Below are positions 16,512 to 23,670 of a stretch of 39,099 nucleotides of DNA, one piece after another. Position 1 is the stretch's first letter. Each line of letters starts with the position of its first letter. The stretch is from CAZLYX01 sp964563885 (GTDB taxonomy: Bacteria > Pseudomonadota > Gammaproteobacteria > Burkholderiales > Neisseriaceae), in the NCBI GenBank assembly GCA_964563885.1, contig CAZLYX010000014.1, positions 1 through 39,099 of the forward strand. The letters are read 5' to 3'. The position numbers and the translations under genes are program-made. Below the pieces are notes generated by a model that ran no database searches, had not been told where the DNA came from, and saw only the letters and a list, made by a program, of their open reading frames with translations.

Positions 16512-18050
16512 TTAATGAACTTCTGAACGTTTAAAATGATGCGGGCGAAAACCCAGTGCAAATAACGTACTAAAATACAACAAGCCGCCTAAACACACCA
16601 ATCCCAAAAGCTGCATACTTTTGCGCAATCCTCCAGCCAGCCAGTCAAACGGTAAATATGTCTGCGCAGCCCACAAACCACCCGCCATCACCACCAGCGC
16701 AATCAGTAGCTTGGTAATAAACCGTCGCCAACCCGCTTTAGGCTGGTACAAGCCTTTTACCCGCAGCAACACATACAGCAAGCCCGCATTCACACATGCG
16801 CCCAATCCAATCGCCAGCGCCAAGCCAGCATGTTGCAACTTCCATACGAAAACCAAGTTCATCAGCTGTGTAATCACCAAGGTAAAAATAGCCACTTTAA
16901 CTGGTGTTTTAATATTTTGGCGCGCATAAAAACCCGGTGCCAACACTTTAATCATAATCAAACCGATTAAGCCCAAAGTGTACGCAATCAGCGCTTGTTG
17001 CGTCATCAGTGCATCGTGCATGCTAAATTCTTTATACATAAACAAAGTTGCTATCAATGGAAAAGACAACACTGCCAAACCCACTGCTGCTGGCATCGCC
17101 AACAACAAACACAAGCGCAAACCCCAATCCAGCAAGGCAGAAAACGCTTCTGGATCATCACTGGCAGCATGTTTAGATAAAGTTGGCAGCAAAATAGTGC
17201 CCAACGCCACGCCCAGCACACCTGTGGGCAACTCCATCAGGCGATCGGCATAATACATCCACGATACGCTGCCTGATACCAAAAACGAGGCAAAAACTGT
17301 ATTAATCACCAATGATATTTGTGCCACACTCACGCCCAAAATAGCGGGTGCCATTTGCCTCATAACACGATTCACCGCTGCATCTTTAAAATTCAGCTTC
17401 GGCATTTTCAAAAAACCCAGCTTAAATAGCCATGGCAATTGAAACGCTAGCTGTAAAAAGCCGCCCACAAACACCGCCCAAGCTAATGCCAATACGGGCG
17501 GATTAAAATAGGGGGTAAAAAACAGCGCAAACACAATAAACGATACGTTCAGAAAAGTGGGGGTAAACGCTGGAATACTAAATTGATGATAGGTATTCAA
17601 AATACTGCTCACCAGCGAAGAGAGCGAAATCAGTAAAATATAAGGAAAGGTAATGCGCAACATTTGCGCTGATAAATCAAATTTAGCCGCATCAGCAGCA
17701 AACCCTGGCGCAGATAAATAAATTACAAACGGCGCTGCCAGCATCCCAATCGCCGTCACAATCACCAAAATAAAACTCAACATCCCCGCAATATGCTGTA
17801 CAAATGCTTGAGTGGCTTCTTCTGAACGTGTTTGTCTATATTCAGCCAAAATCGGCACAAAAGCTTGAGCAAAAGCCCCTTCGGCAAAAATACGGCGCAA
17901 TAGATTAGGCAGTTTAAATGCCACAAAAAAAGCGTCGGTCGCCATACCAGCGCCAAACGCACGTGCAATAATAGTATCGCGCACAAAGCCAAGTATGCGC
18001 GACACCATGGTCATACTGCTGACTTTAGCCAGCACACCCAATAAGTTCAT
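16512..18050 (-). CDS. murJ: Lipid II flippase MurJ
   Basis: MOP-superfamily transporter that flips undecaprenyl-linked lipid II across the inner membrane for peptidoglycan synthesis. 512 residues with about 14 membrane helices. Family motifs: LGFVRDTIIARAFGAG near the N-terminus (with the conserved Arg in the central cavity), FRRIFAEGAFAQAFVP-like sequence at residues 52-67, and later the GVLGVALGTILLPTLSKH segment. Downstream of amgK on the same strand, with a DUS-pair terminator between, so probably separately transcribed. The neighbourhood is rich in cell-wall genes. Confidence 0.95.
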   Translation of the reverse strand: MNLLGVLAKVSSMTMVSRILGFVRDTIIARAFGAGMATDAFFVAFKLPNLLRRIFAEGAFAQAFVPILAEYRQTRSEEATQAFVQHIAGMLSFILVIVTAIGMLAAPFVIYLSAPGFAADAAKFDLSAQMLRITFPYILLISLSSLVSSILNTYHQFSIPAFTPTFLNVSFIVFALFFTPYFNPPVLALAWAVFVGGFLQLAFQLPWLFKLGFLKMPKLNFKDAAVNRVMRQMAPAILGVSVAQISLVINTVFASFLVSGSVSWMYYADRLMELPTGVLGVALGTILLPTLSKHAASDDPEAFSALLDWGLRLCLLLAMPAAVGLAVLSFPLIATLFMYKEFSMHDALMTQQALIAYTLGLIGLIMIKVLAPGFYARQNIKTPVKVAIFTLVITQLMNLVFVWKLQHAGLALAIGLGACVNAGLLYVLLRVKGLYQPKAGWRRFITKLLIALVVMAGGLWAAQTYLPFDWLAGGLRKSMQLLGLVCLGGLLYFSTLFALGFRPHHFKRSEVH

Positions 18051-18126
18051 AATGATGTTTCTTCATTGAATTAATCAAAACCACAACTGCTGTATTGTAT
18101 TTTTACCAAACGACAACACCAAGTTT

Positions 18127-18160
18127 TTGAGGCTACCTGAACAGTTTCAGGTAGCCTCAA
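18127..18160 (-). terminator. DUS-pair terminator between amgK and murJ
   Basis: A 15-bp stem made of TTGAGGCTACCTGAA and its exact complement with a 4-nt loop, 18 bp past the amgK stop; TTTTT flanks the plus-strand left side, giving A5 on the minus strand. Confidence 0.7.
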
Positions 18161-18178
18161 AAGCTTTAAATCAGCCTA

Positions 18179-19180
18179 TTAAAACGTATAACCTGTTTGC
18201 AGCTCTTCATCGCCCACCAGCTCCACCAACAGCGCATACAACGGCGCTAAATCAATATAGCGGCGACTCACGCGACGTAAATAATTGAGGAAACGAGGGA
18301 TTTCAGGACGATAATTATCTTTGCCATCGCGGTAGTATAAGCGTGCAAAGATACCAGCCACTTTTAAATGTCGTTGAACGCCCATCCATTCGAACGAGCG
18401 GTAGAATTCATCAAAATCAGATGTCACAGGCAAACCAGCAGCGCGGGCTTTTTCCCAATACCGAATCACTAAATCCAAAACCACTTCTTCTTCCCACTCA
18501 ATAAACGCATCTCGTAGCAATGAAACTAAATCATAGGTAACGGGGCCATAAAGCGCATCTTGAAAATCCAACACACCAGGGCGCTCTAGCGTGAGCATCA
18601 GATTGCGCACAATAAAATCACGATGCACATAGACTTGCGGCTGTGCCAATAAAGGTGGTAATAAAGTATCAACTGTTTGCTGCCACAATTGGCGTTGTTT
18701 AAAATTCAACTCGCGCCCCAGCTCTTTGCCTACAAACCATTCGGGAAACAAATTCATTTCACGCAACATCACTTCACGGTCGTATTGAGGTAGCGTGTCG
18801 ATTTGGCTGCCTTTTTGCAGCTCAATTAAGGTATCGATGGCATCAAGCAATAAAGCGTGATGAACTTCTGGACGCGCATCATGTTCTAATGCGGCTAAGT
18901 AAGTGGCTTTACCCAAATCTTGAATGGCCATAAAGCCCTGTGTTTCATCGTGAGCGTAAATTTTAGGTACGTTGACCATATTAAACACTTGCTGCACCTT
19001 TAAATAAGGGGCAATGCTCATTTTTTCGGGTGGCGCATCCATGCAGATAATGCTCTTATCTGCGAAGCTTGCACGGAAGTAACGGCGGAAATCGGCATCG
19101 GCCGCGGCGAAGTGTAATTCAAACGTTTCGTTGGGATAAATCGTTTCTAGCCAATTTTTTAATTCAGTTTGTCGTTGCAT
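18179..19180 (-). CDS. amgK: N-acetylmuramate/N-acetylglucosamine kinase AmgK
   Basis: Phosphorylates MurNAc (and GlcNAc) at the anomeric position; MurU then makes UDP-MurNAc. 333 residues with an aminoglycoside-phosphotransferase (APH) kinase fold. The catalytic loop is HRDFIVRNLM (His186, Asp188, Asn193) and the metal-binding loop is VLDFQDALYGP. The N-terminal half contains the nucleotide-binding part (RRYFRASF, IICMDAP). It is divergent from lptD, sharing a 61-bp intergenic region, the same arrangement as in Pseudomonas. Confidence 0.93.
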   Translation of the reverse strand: MQRQTELKNWLETIYPNETFELHFAAADADFRRYFRASFADKSIICMDAPPEKMSIAPYLKVQQVFNMVNVPKIYAHDETQGFMAIQDLGKATYLAALEHDARPEVHHALLLDAIDTLIELQKGSQIDTLPQYDREVMLREMNLFPEWFVGKELGRELNFKQRQLWQQTVDTLLPPLLAQPQVYVHRDFIVRNLMLTLERPGVLDFQDALYGPVTYDLVSLLRDAFIEWEEEVVLDLVIRYWEKARAAGLPVTSDFDEFYRSFEWMGVQRHLKVAGIFARLYYRDGKDNYRPEIPRFLNYLRRVSRRYIDLAPLYALLVELVGDEELQTGYTF

Positions 19181-19241
19181 GATCGGTTTTCAGGTTAAAA
19201 TAAACCCTATTTTACTGGCAAAATCGATTTAAGGTGATACT

Positions 19242-21560
19242 TTGGCACGTTTATTTTCCATCAAGCCCCTCGTTCTCGCATTAAGCATAGGCTTTGGCGC
19301 TTGTGCCCACGTCTATGCAGACGATGTGAGCACGCCCGAATCAGCAGGCATGTGCCATGCGCCGCAACAGGGGTTTCCAAGCATTGCACCGCCTAAAGTC
19401 AGTGGTGAAGATGCCTTGCCCACCGATTACACGCGCATTACTGCCGACAGTGTCGCCGGCAAAACACAAGAAAATGTACGCGCAGATGGCGAGGTGATTG
19501 TTGAGCGTAATGATCAAGTGTTGAATGCCAACTGGGTGGCTTACGATCAAACAACCGACACCATCAAAGCAGGCGATTCTTTCACACTGCTCCAAGCTGG
19601 CTCTAAAATTTCAGGTAGCCATATTGAATATAATCTGCAAACTGAAACTGGTACTGCTGAAAAAGCCCGTTTTGAAATGGAAGGCAACGAGCGCCGTTTG
19701 CAAGGTCAAGGCGATAAAGTAGAGCTGAAAGGTTCGCAGAAAATTGAAGTTCAAAAAGTTAAATTCAATACCTGTAGCCCTGGCGACGATAGCTGGCATA
19801 TTCGCGCCTCGTCAGTAGAAGCTAATTATGAAAAAGGCATCGGCGTGGCACGCAATGCCACACTGGTGTTTGGCAATGTGCCCGTGCTTTACACGCCGTG
19901 GGCTGATTTCCCACTTAATGGCAATCGCAAAAGTGGCTTACTGGTACCGCTGATAAAAATTGGCTCAGATGGTGCTGAAATTAACGCTCCTTATTACTTT
20001 AACCTTGCCCCCAATTATGATGCCACACTCAGCCCTGGTATTATTACAGGCCGTGGTGCTCAGCTAGGTGGTCAATTTCGTTATTTGAACCCACTATACC
20101 GCGGTGAAGTAAATGGCACTTGGATGCCAGACGATCGCCGCAGTGAACACAACAATCGTTATCACACCAATTGGCGCCACCAACACCAATTCTCCACCAA
20201 GCTAAGCGGTGGCATAGATTTTAATCAAGTATCTGACGATGACTACTTCCGTGACTTTTACAACCGTAACGACATCGCCGCCAACGTCAACCTAAACCGC
20301 CAAGCATGGTTAAACTATAAAACCCGCGTCTTTGATGGCCCCTTAGAAACTTATGCAACCGTACAAAAATACCAAACACTGGCCAATGCCAATGGTTATA
20401 AAGATGAGCCTTATCAGCTCATTCCGCGTCTTTCAGCTTCGTGGCAGAAAAACACCTTAATTGGCGCACAAATGAGTCTACTAGGTCAATTTACCCGTTT
20501 TGAACACGACAGTAAGCAAGCGGGTAACCGCATTGTGCTTTACCCAAGCTTGCGTTGGAACGTCCAGAATGATTGGGGCTATATTCGCCCGAAAGTTGGC
20601 GTGCACATGACGCATTACAATTTGGATTCATATTTAAGCCAATCTGGCCGCACCAGCAGCCGCATTTTACCGATACTCAACGTTGATACTGGTATGACTT
20701 TTGAGCGCCAAACCTCAGTATGGGGCAACGATTATGTACAAACATTAGAACCGCGTTTGTTCTATAACTACATCCCCACCAAGTCTCAAAATGATTTACC
20801 TAACTTCGATGCTTCTGAAAACAGCTTTAGCTACAGTCAGCTGTTTCGTGAAAACTTATACTCAGGTAACGACCGCATTAACTCAGCCAATAGCATCAGC
20901 ACTGCGGTACAAACGCGTTATCTCAACCGTGAAACTGGTGCAGAACGTTTTCGTGCAGGCATAGGACAAAAGTTTTACATCAAAAACGACAACGTATTAT
21001 TAGATGGTAGCGTGAGCCGCTTTAACCGCAATCGCTCTGATTGGATCGCGTTTGCAAACGGCAACATTACTGACAACATCTCTCTTAATAGCGATTGGCA
21101 CTACAACCAAAACTTAAACCGTACTGAAGGCTTCAGCACTGGCGTACGCTACAATCCAGAAGCAGGAAAAGTATTGAGCGCCCGCTATAAATATAGCCGC
21201 AACGAGCCCATTTTCTTACAAGAAAACGGCGAATATTATCGCGACAAGCTACAACAAGTTGATTTCGCTGTGCAATGGCCGCTGCGTAAAAACTATTACG
21301 CTGTTGGCCGTTTCAACTATGATATCGGCGTTAAGCGCCCATTAGAACAACTCATCGGCGTTGAATATAAAAGCGATTGTGGCTGCTGGAGCGCCAGCGT
21401 AGTTGCCCAACGTTATGTAACTGGCTTAAATACACGCAAAAATGCTGTTTTCTTTAATTTACAACTCAAAGACTTGAGCAATATCGGCAACAATCCGCTC
21501 GAACAATTGCGTCAGGCCATTCCCGGATATAGTCAAATCAATAAGGTAACCCAACCATGA
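19242..21560 (+). CDS. lptD: LPS-assembly outer membrane protein LptD
   Basis: Outer-membrane beta-barrel that, with LptE, inserts lipopolysaccharide or lipooligosaccharide into the outer leaflet. 772 residues. The start is a TTG with AAGGTGA upstream; no ATG fits. Signal peptide to about residue 26, an OstA-like periplasmic domain (about 60-200; GEVIVERNDQVLNA, AEKARFEMEGNERRLQGQGD), then the barrel. Cysteines for the essential disulfides are at 38, near 180 (NTCSPGDD), and at 713 and 715 (DCGCW). The last pair is separated by Gly rather than adjacent as in E. coli. surA overlaps its stop by four bases. Confidence 0.96.
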   Translation: MARLFSIKPLVLALSIGFGACAHVYADDVSTPESAGMCHAPQQGFPSIAPPKVSGEDALPTDYTRITADSVAGKTQENVRADGEVIVERNDQVLNANWVAYDQTTDTIKAGDSFTLLQAGSKISGSHIEYNLQTETGTAEKARFEMEGNERRLQGQGDKVELKGSQKIEVQKVKFNTCSPGDDSWHIRASSVEANYEKGIGVARNATLVFGNVPVLYTPWADFPLNGNRKSGLLVPLIKIGSDGAEINAPYYFNLAPNYDATLSPGIITGRGAQLGGQFRYLNPLYRGEVNGTWMPDDRRSEHNNRYHTNWRHQHQFSTKLSGGIDFNQVSDDDYFRDFYNRNDIAANVNLNRQAWLNYKTRVFDGPLETYATVQKYQTLANANGYKDEPYQLIPRLSASWQKNTLIGAQMSLLGQFTRFEHDSKQAGNRIVLYPSLRWNVQNDWGYIRPKVGVHMTHYNLDSYLSQSGRTSSRILPILNVDTGMTFERQTSVWGNDYVQTLEPRLFYNYIPTKSQNDLPNFDASENSFSYSQLFRENLYSGNDRINSANSISTAVQTRYLNRETGAERFRAGIGQKFYIKNDNVLLDGSVSRFNRNRSDWIAFANGNITDNISLNSDWHYNQNLNRTEGFSTGVRYNPEAGKVLSARYKYSRNEPIFLQENGEYYRDKLQQVDFAVQWPLRKNYYAVGRFNYDIGVKRPLEQLIGVEYKSDCGCWSASVVAQRYVTGLNTRKNAVFFNLQLKDLSNIGNNPLEQLRQAIPGYSQINKVTQP

Positions 21561-22510
21561 ATCTAAAACCTATTCTCCTCGCCACCTTGCTAGGTTTAAG
21601 CGCAACCAGCGCTTTAGCCACTGATATCCGCACGGTAGACAGCATCGCCGCCGTTGTTGGTAGTGACATCATTACTAGCCGTGAACTATCACTGGCATTG
21701 TCTCGTGCCCAACAAAGCACACCCAATATCGGCGCTGATCAACTGCGTCAGCAGGTTTTGAAGCAAATGATTAACCAATTACTGATCGTTCAGGCTGCCA
21801 AGCGCAATAACATCGGTACCACCGAAGTCGAAATCGATGAATCCATTGCCGCTAGCGCTGAAGCACGTAAAATCAGTACAGAAGCTGTATACGCACAAGC
21901 TGCCAAAGATGGCTTGAGCCGCCAAGCCCTGCGCAAAACTGTTGCCAACAGTTTAATCACCCAAAAAGTAGAACAACAGCGCATTATGCAAAGCGCTAAT
22001 GTTAGTGACGCAGAAGTTGAGGCGGCTTTGCAACAAGCCCAACAGCAAAACATCAGCCTGCCAGAAGGAGCAGCTATTCGCCAATACCGCGCTCAGCACA
22101 TTTTAATTAAGGCCGACAATGCCAATGCCGCTGAAGCCGCGAAAACTGTGGCACGTAAGCTCCATCAACAAGCACGTGGTGGGGTTGATTTTGGTACGCT
22201 GGCTGGTCAGTACTCACAAGATGGTAGTGCCGCTAATGGCGGTGATTTGGGCTGGTTTGCAGATGGACAAATGGTTCCAGCTTTTGAAGAAGCTGTGCAC
22301 CAATTAAAACCAGGGCAAATTAGCGCCCCAGTGCGCAGCCAGTTTGGTTGGCATATCATCAAGCTAAATGAAGTGCGTGACGCTGGAACGCCAGAAGAGC
22401 GCCGCCGCAATGCTGTACGCCAAGTGCTGGTCGAGCAAAAAACCCGCCAAGCCACTACAGAATTTTTAAAAGAACTGCACGAAAACGCTCATATTGACAT
22501 TCGCCGTTAA
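21557..22510 (+). CDS. surA: Periplasmic chaperone and peptidyl-prolyl isomerase SurA
   Basis: Escorts outer-membrane proteins such as LptD to the BAM complex. 317 residues with a signal peptide (cut after SALA, about residue 21). The N-terminal SurA domain holds VDSIAAVVGSDIITSREL, and one parvulin domain (about 172-270) carries QHILIK, GGDLGWFADGQMVPAFE and FGWHIIKL. E. coli SurA is about 430 residues with two parvulin domains; here only the active type is present. It overlaps lptD (ATGA), so the two are translationally coupled. A DUS-pair terminator follows. Confidence 0.94.
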   Translation: MNLKPILLATLLGLSATSALATDIRTVDSIAAVVGSDIITSRELSLALSRAQQSTPNIGADQLRQQVLKQMINQLLIVQAAKRNNIGTTEVEIDESIAASAEARKISTEAVYAQAAKDGLSRQALRKTVANSLITQKVEQQRIMQSANVSDAEVEAALQQAQQQNISLPEGAAIRQYRAQHILIKADNANAAEAAKTVARKLHQQARGGVDFGTLAGQYSQDGSAANGGDLGWFADGQMVPAFEEAVHQLKPGQISAPVRSQFGWHIIKLNEVRDAGTPEERRRNAVRQVLVEQKTRQATTEFLKELHENAHIDIRR

Positions 22511-22541
22511 GCTTATGTAATTTAAACTCGCATTACACCAA

Positions 22542-22567
22542 AGGCTACCTGAACATTCAGGTAGCCT
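22542..22567 (+). terminator. DUS-pair terminator of lptD-surA
   Basis: AGGCTACCTGAA and its exact complement separated by two bases, followed by TTTTT, 31 bp past surA. Confidence 0.85.
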
Positions 22568-22641
22568 TTTTTAGATTTGTGTTTAAAAAATAAGTCGTTG
22601 ATTAACAAAATTTTTAACCATATCCAAGATACGTTCTAAGT

Positions 22642-22708
22642 TGACCTAAAACGTCACTCTATCCATAACCAGTCCTGACAAAAAACGTCACTCTGACTTA
22701 AAGCGTCA
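22642..22708 (+). promoter_or_regulatory. Three TGAC-N7-GTCA palindromes, candidate upstream activator sites
   Basis: Sites at 22642-22656, 22676-22690 and 22694-22708 each read TGAC, seven bases that are mostly A, then GTCA; the sequence continues CT or CC. They lie about 100-165 bp upstream of a -24/-12 promoter, the usual place for binding of a sigma-54 activator. I cannot assign the motif to a named regulator. Confidence 0.65.
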
Positions 22709-22767
22709 CCACCAGATAAAAGGTTTATATTTAAAACAAGCGGTACATTTTTAATAATATCCTTAAT

Positions 22768-22780
22768 AATCATAGTCTTG
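22768..22780 (+). promoter_or_regulatory. Candidate IHF site between activator sites and sigma-54 promoter
   Basis: AATCATAGTCTTG matches the IHF consensus WATCAANNNNTTR with one mismatch, in AT-rich DNA between the palindromes and the -24 element, where IHF normally bends sigma-54 promoters. Confidence 0.45.
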
Positions 22781-22807
22781 ATAAATATTAAATATATTTT
22801 GAAATTT

Positions 22808-22823
22808 TGGCACGCCTATTGCT
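22808..22823 (+). promoter_or_regulatory. Sigma-54 (RpoN) promoter, -24/-12 type
   Basis: TGGCACGCCTATTGCT fits TGGCAC-N5-TTGCW, with the essential GG and GC exactly ten bases apart. Transcription should start near 22834, giving a leader of about 120 nt before the gene at 22958. The leader contains a small AGCGG/CCGCT hairpin near 22841. Confidence 0.75.
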
Positions 22824-22957
22824 AGGTATTACATATACACAGCGGCACAGACCGCTAATATAAAAAACAAGCCAAACACATTACGAAAATAAAGCCGGTA
22901 TAAAACCAGCCTAAACAATAATAATTAACCACTTACTTATAGCCTTGGAGCATCACT

Positions 22958-23146
22958 ATGATTGATCGTCTTATTCCTTTATTTGCCATCATTGGCGTTG
23001 TTTCTTCCATTGGCTACTTATATGTCATCGCATATGTTTTATATAACACTTGGGGACACTTAGCACCAGCAGCAGTAAAACGCGCCAAACAAAATGCCAA
23101 AGATATGGCAGCTACGCAAAATACTAACGCGGTAGCAAAAGTTTAA
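22958..23146 (+). CDS. Small single-pass membrane protein, function unknown
   Basis: 62 residues. One membrane helix (about 7-32, LFAIIGVVSSIGYLYVIAYV) is followed by a basic, Ala-rich cytoplasmic-type tail (AAVKRAKQNAKD). TTGGAG precedes the ATG. I do not recognise the family. It is the first gene after a likely sigma-54 promoter and is followed 41 bp later by a second tiny membrane protein. Both are of a size typical of accessory subunits of transporters or oxidases, but no large partner gene lies next to them. Confidence 0.7.
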   Translation: MIDRLIPLFAIIGVVSSIGYLYVIAYVLYNTWGHLAPAAVKRAKQNAKDMAATQNTNAVAKV

Positions 23147-23187
23147 AAAAACCATAAAGGCCAAACACATTACCACGGGGAAACACC

Positions 23188-23325
23188 ATGACTAACTCAT
23201 CGGCATTGATTTTTATTTTATTTGGATTGTCAGGTATTGCTTTATTATCCATCACCATCGTTTACATCTGTAATCTGATTTTGAATGACTACCGTCATAA
23301 AGCAGATTCACACGAACTGATTTAA
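23188..23325 (+). CDS. Very small membrane protein, function unknown
   Basis: 45 codons starting MTNSSALIFILFG and ending HKADSHELI. A single membrane helix spans about residues 6-30, followed by a short polar tail (LNDYRHKADS). GGGGAAAC lies just before the ATG. It is below common ORF length cutoffs and easily missed. It follows the 62-residue membrane protein on the same strand, behind the same sigma-54 promoter, with a hairpin and T-run after it. Confidence 0.6.
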   Translation: MTNSSALIFILFGLSGIALLSITIVYICNLILNDYRHKADSHELI

Positions 23326-23355
23326 ATTAAACACCGACAATAATAACAGGGGTAT

Positions 23356-23399
23356 AACAGCAAGTTGCGTAAAGGGGATGAAAAGCGCACGCTGTTTTT
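23356..23399 (+). terminator. Stem-loop after the small membrane protein pair
   Basis: AACAGC pairs with GCTGTT and, within it, TGCG pairs with CGCA around a 16-nt purine-rich loop containing AAAGGGGATG; TTTTT follows. It may end the operon, or be part of a structured 3' RNA continuing to the stronger terminator at 23456. Confidence 0.5.
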
Positions 23400-23455
23400 A
23401 GAAGGGGGGAACGAGGCTGTCTAAAACTTGGGGTGTTGAGGGCAGTCTCACTTTT

Positions 23456-23490
23456 CCGGCTAACGTGTATACGTTGGCCGGTACTTTTTT
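23456..23490 (+). terminator. Strong rho-independent terminator before uvrD
   Basis: CCGGCTAACGT and ACGTTGGCCGG form an 11-bp stem with one G-U pair and a 4-nt loop, followed by TACTTTTTT. The 23326-23670 gap has no other gene; DUS copies lie at about 23510 and 23628 before uvrD. A small RNA ending here is possible. Confidence 0.8.
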
Positions 23491-23670
23491 GTGCGCCGTG
23501 ATGATAAATAGGCTACCTGAACATAAATTTATTTATGTTTCCAAACTTAATCTTGCACGTAATCTTAAATATTAAGCCTAATCAACAGTGCCAATAACTT
23601 AGTAACTTTTCGCTTAACTAAATGTATTCAGGTAGCCTTTTACCCACAGCCTTTTGTTACAATAGCGCCC

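Noticed and set aside
22642..22708. Transposon end with repeated transposase sites
   Set aside because: No partner end, target duplication or transposase is visible, and the distance to a clean sigma-54 promoter explains the repeats better.
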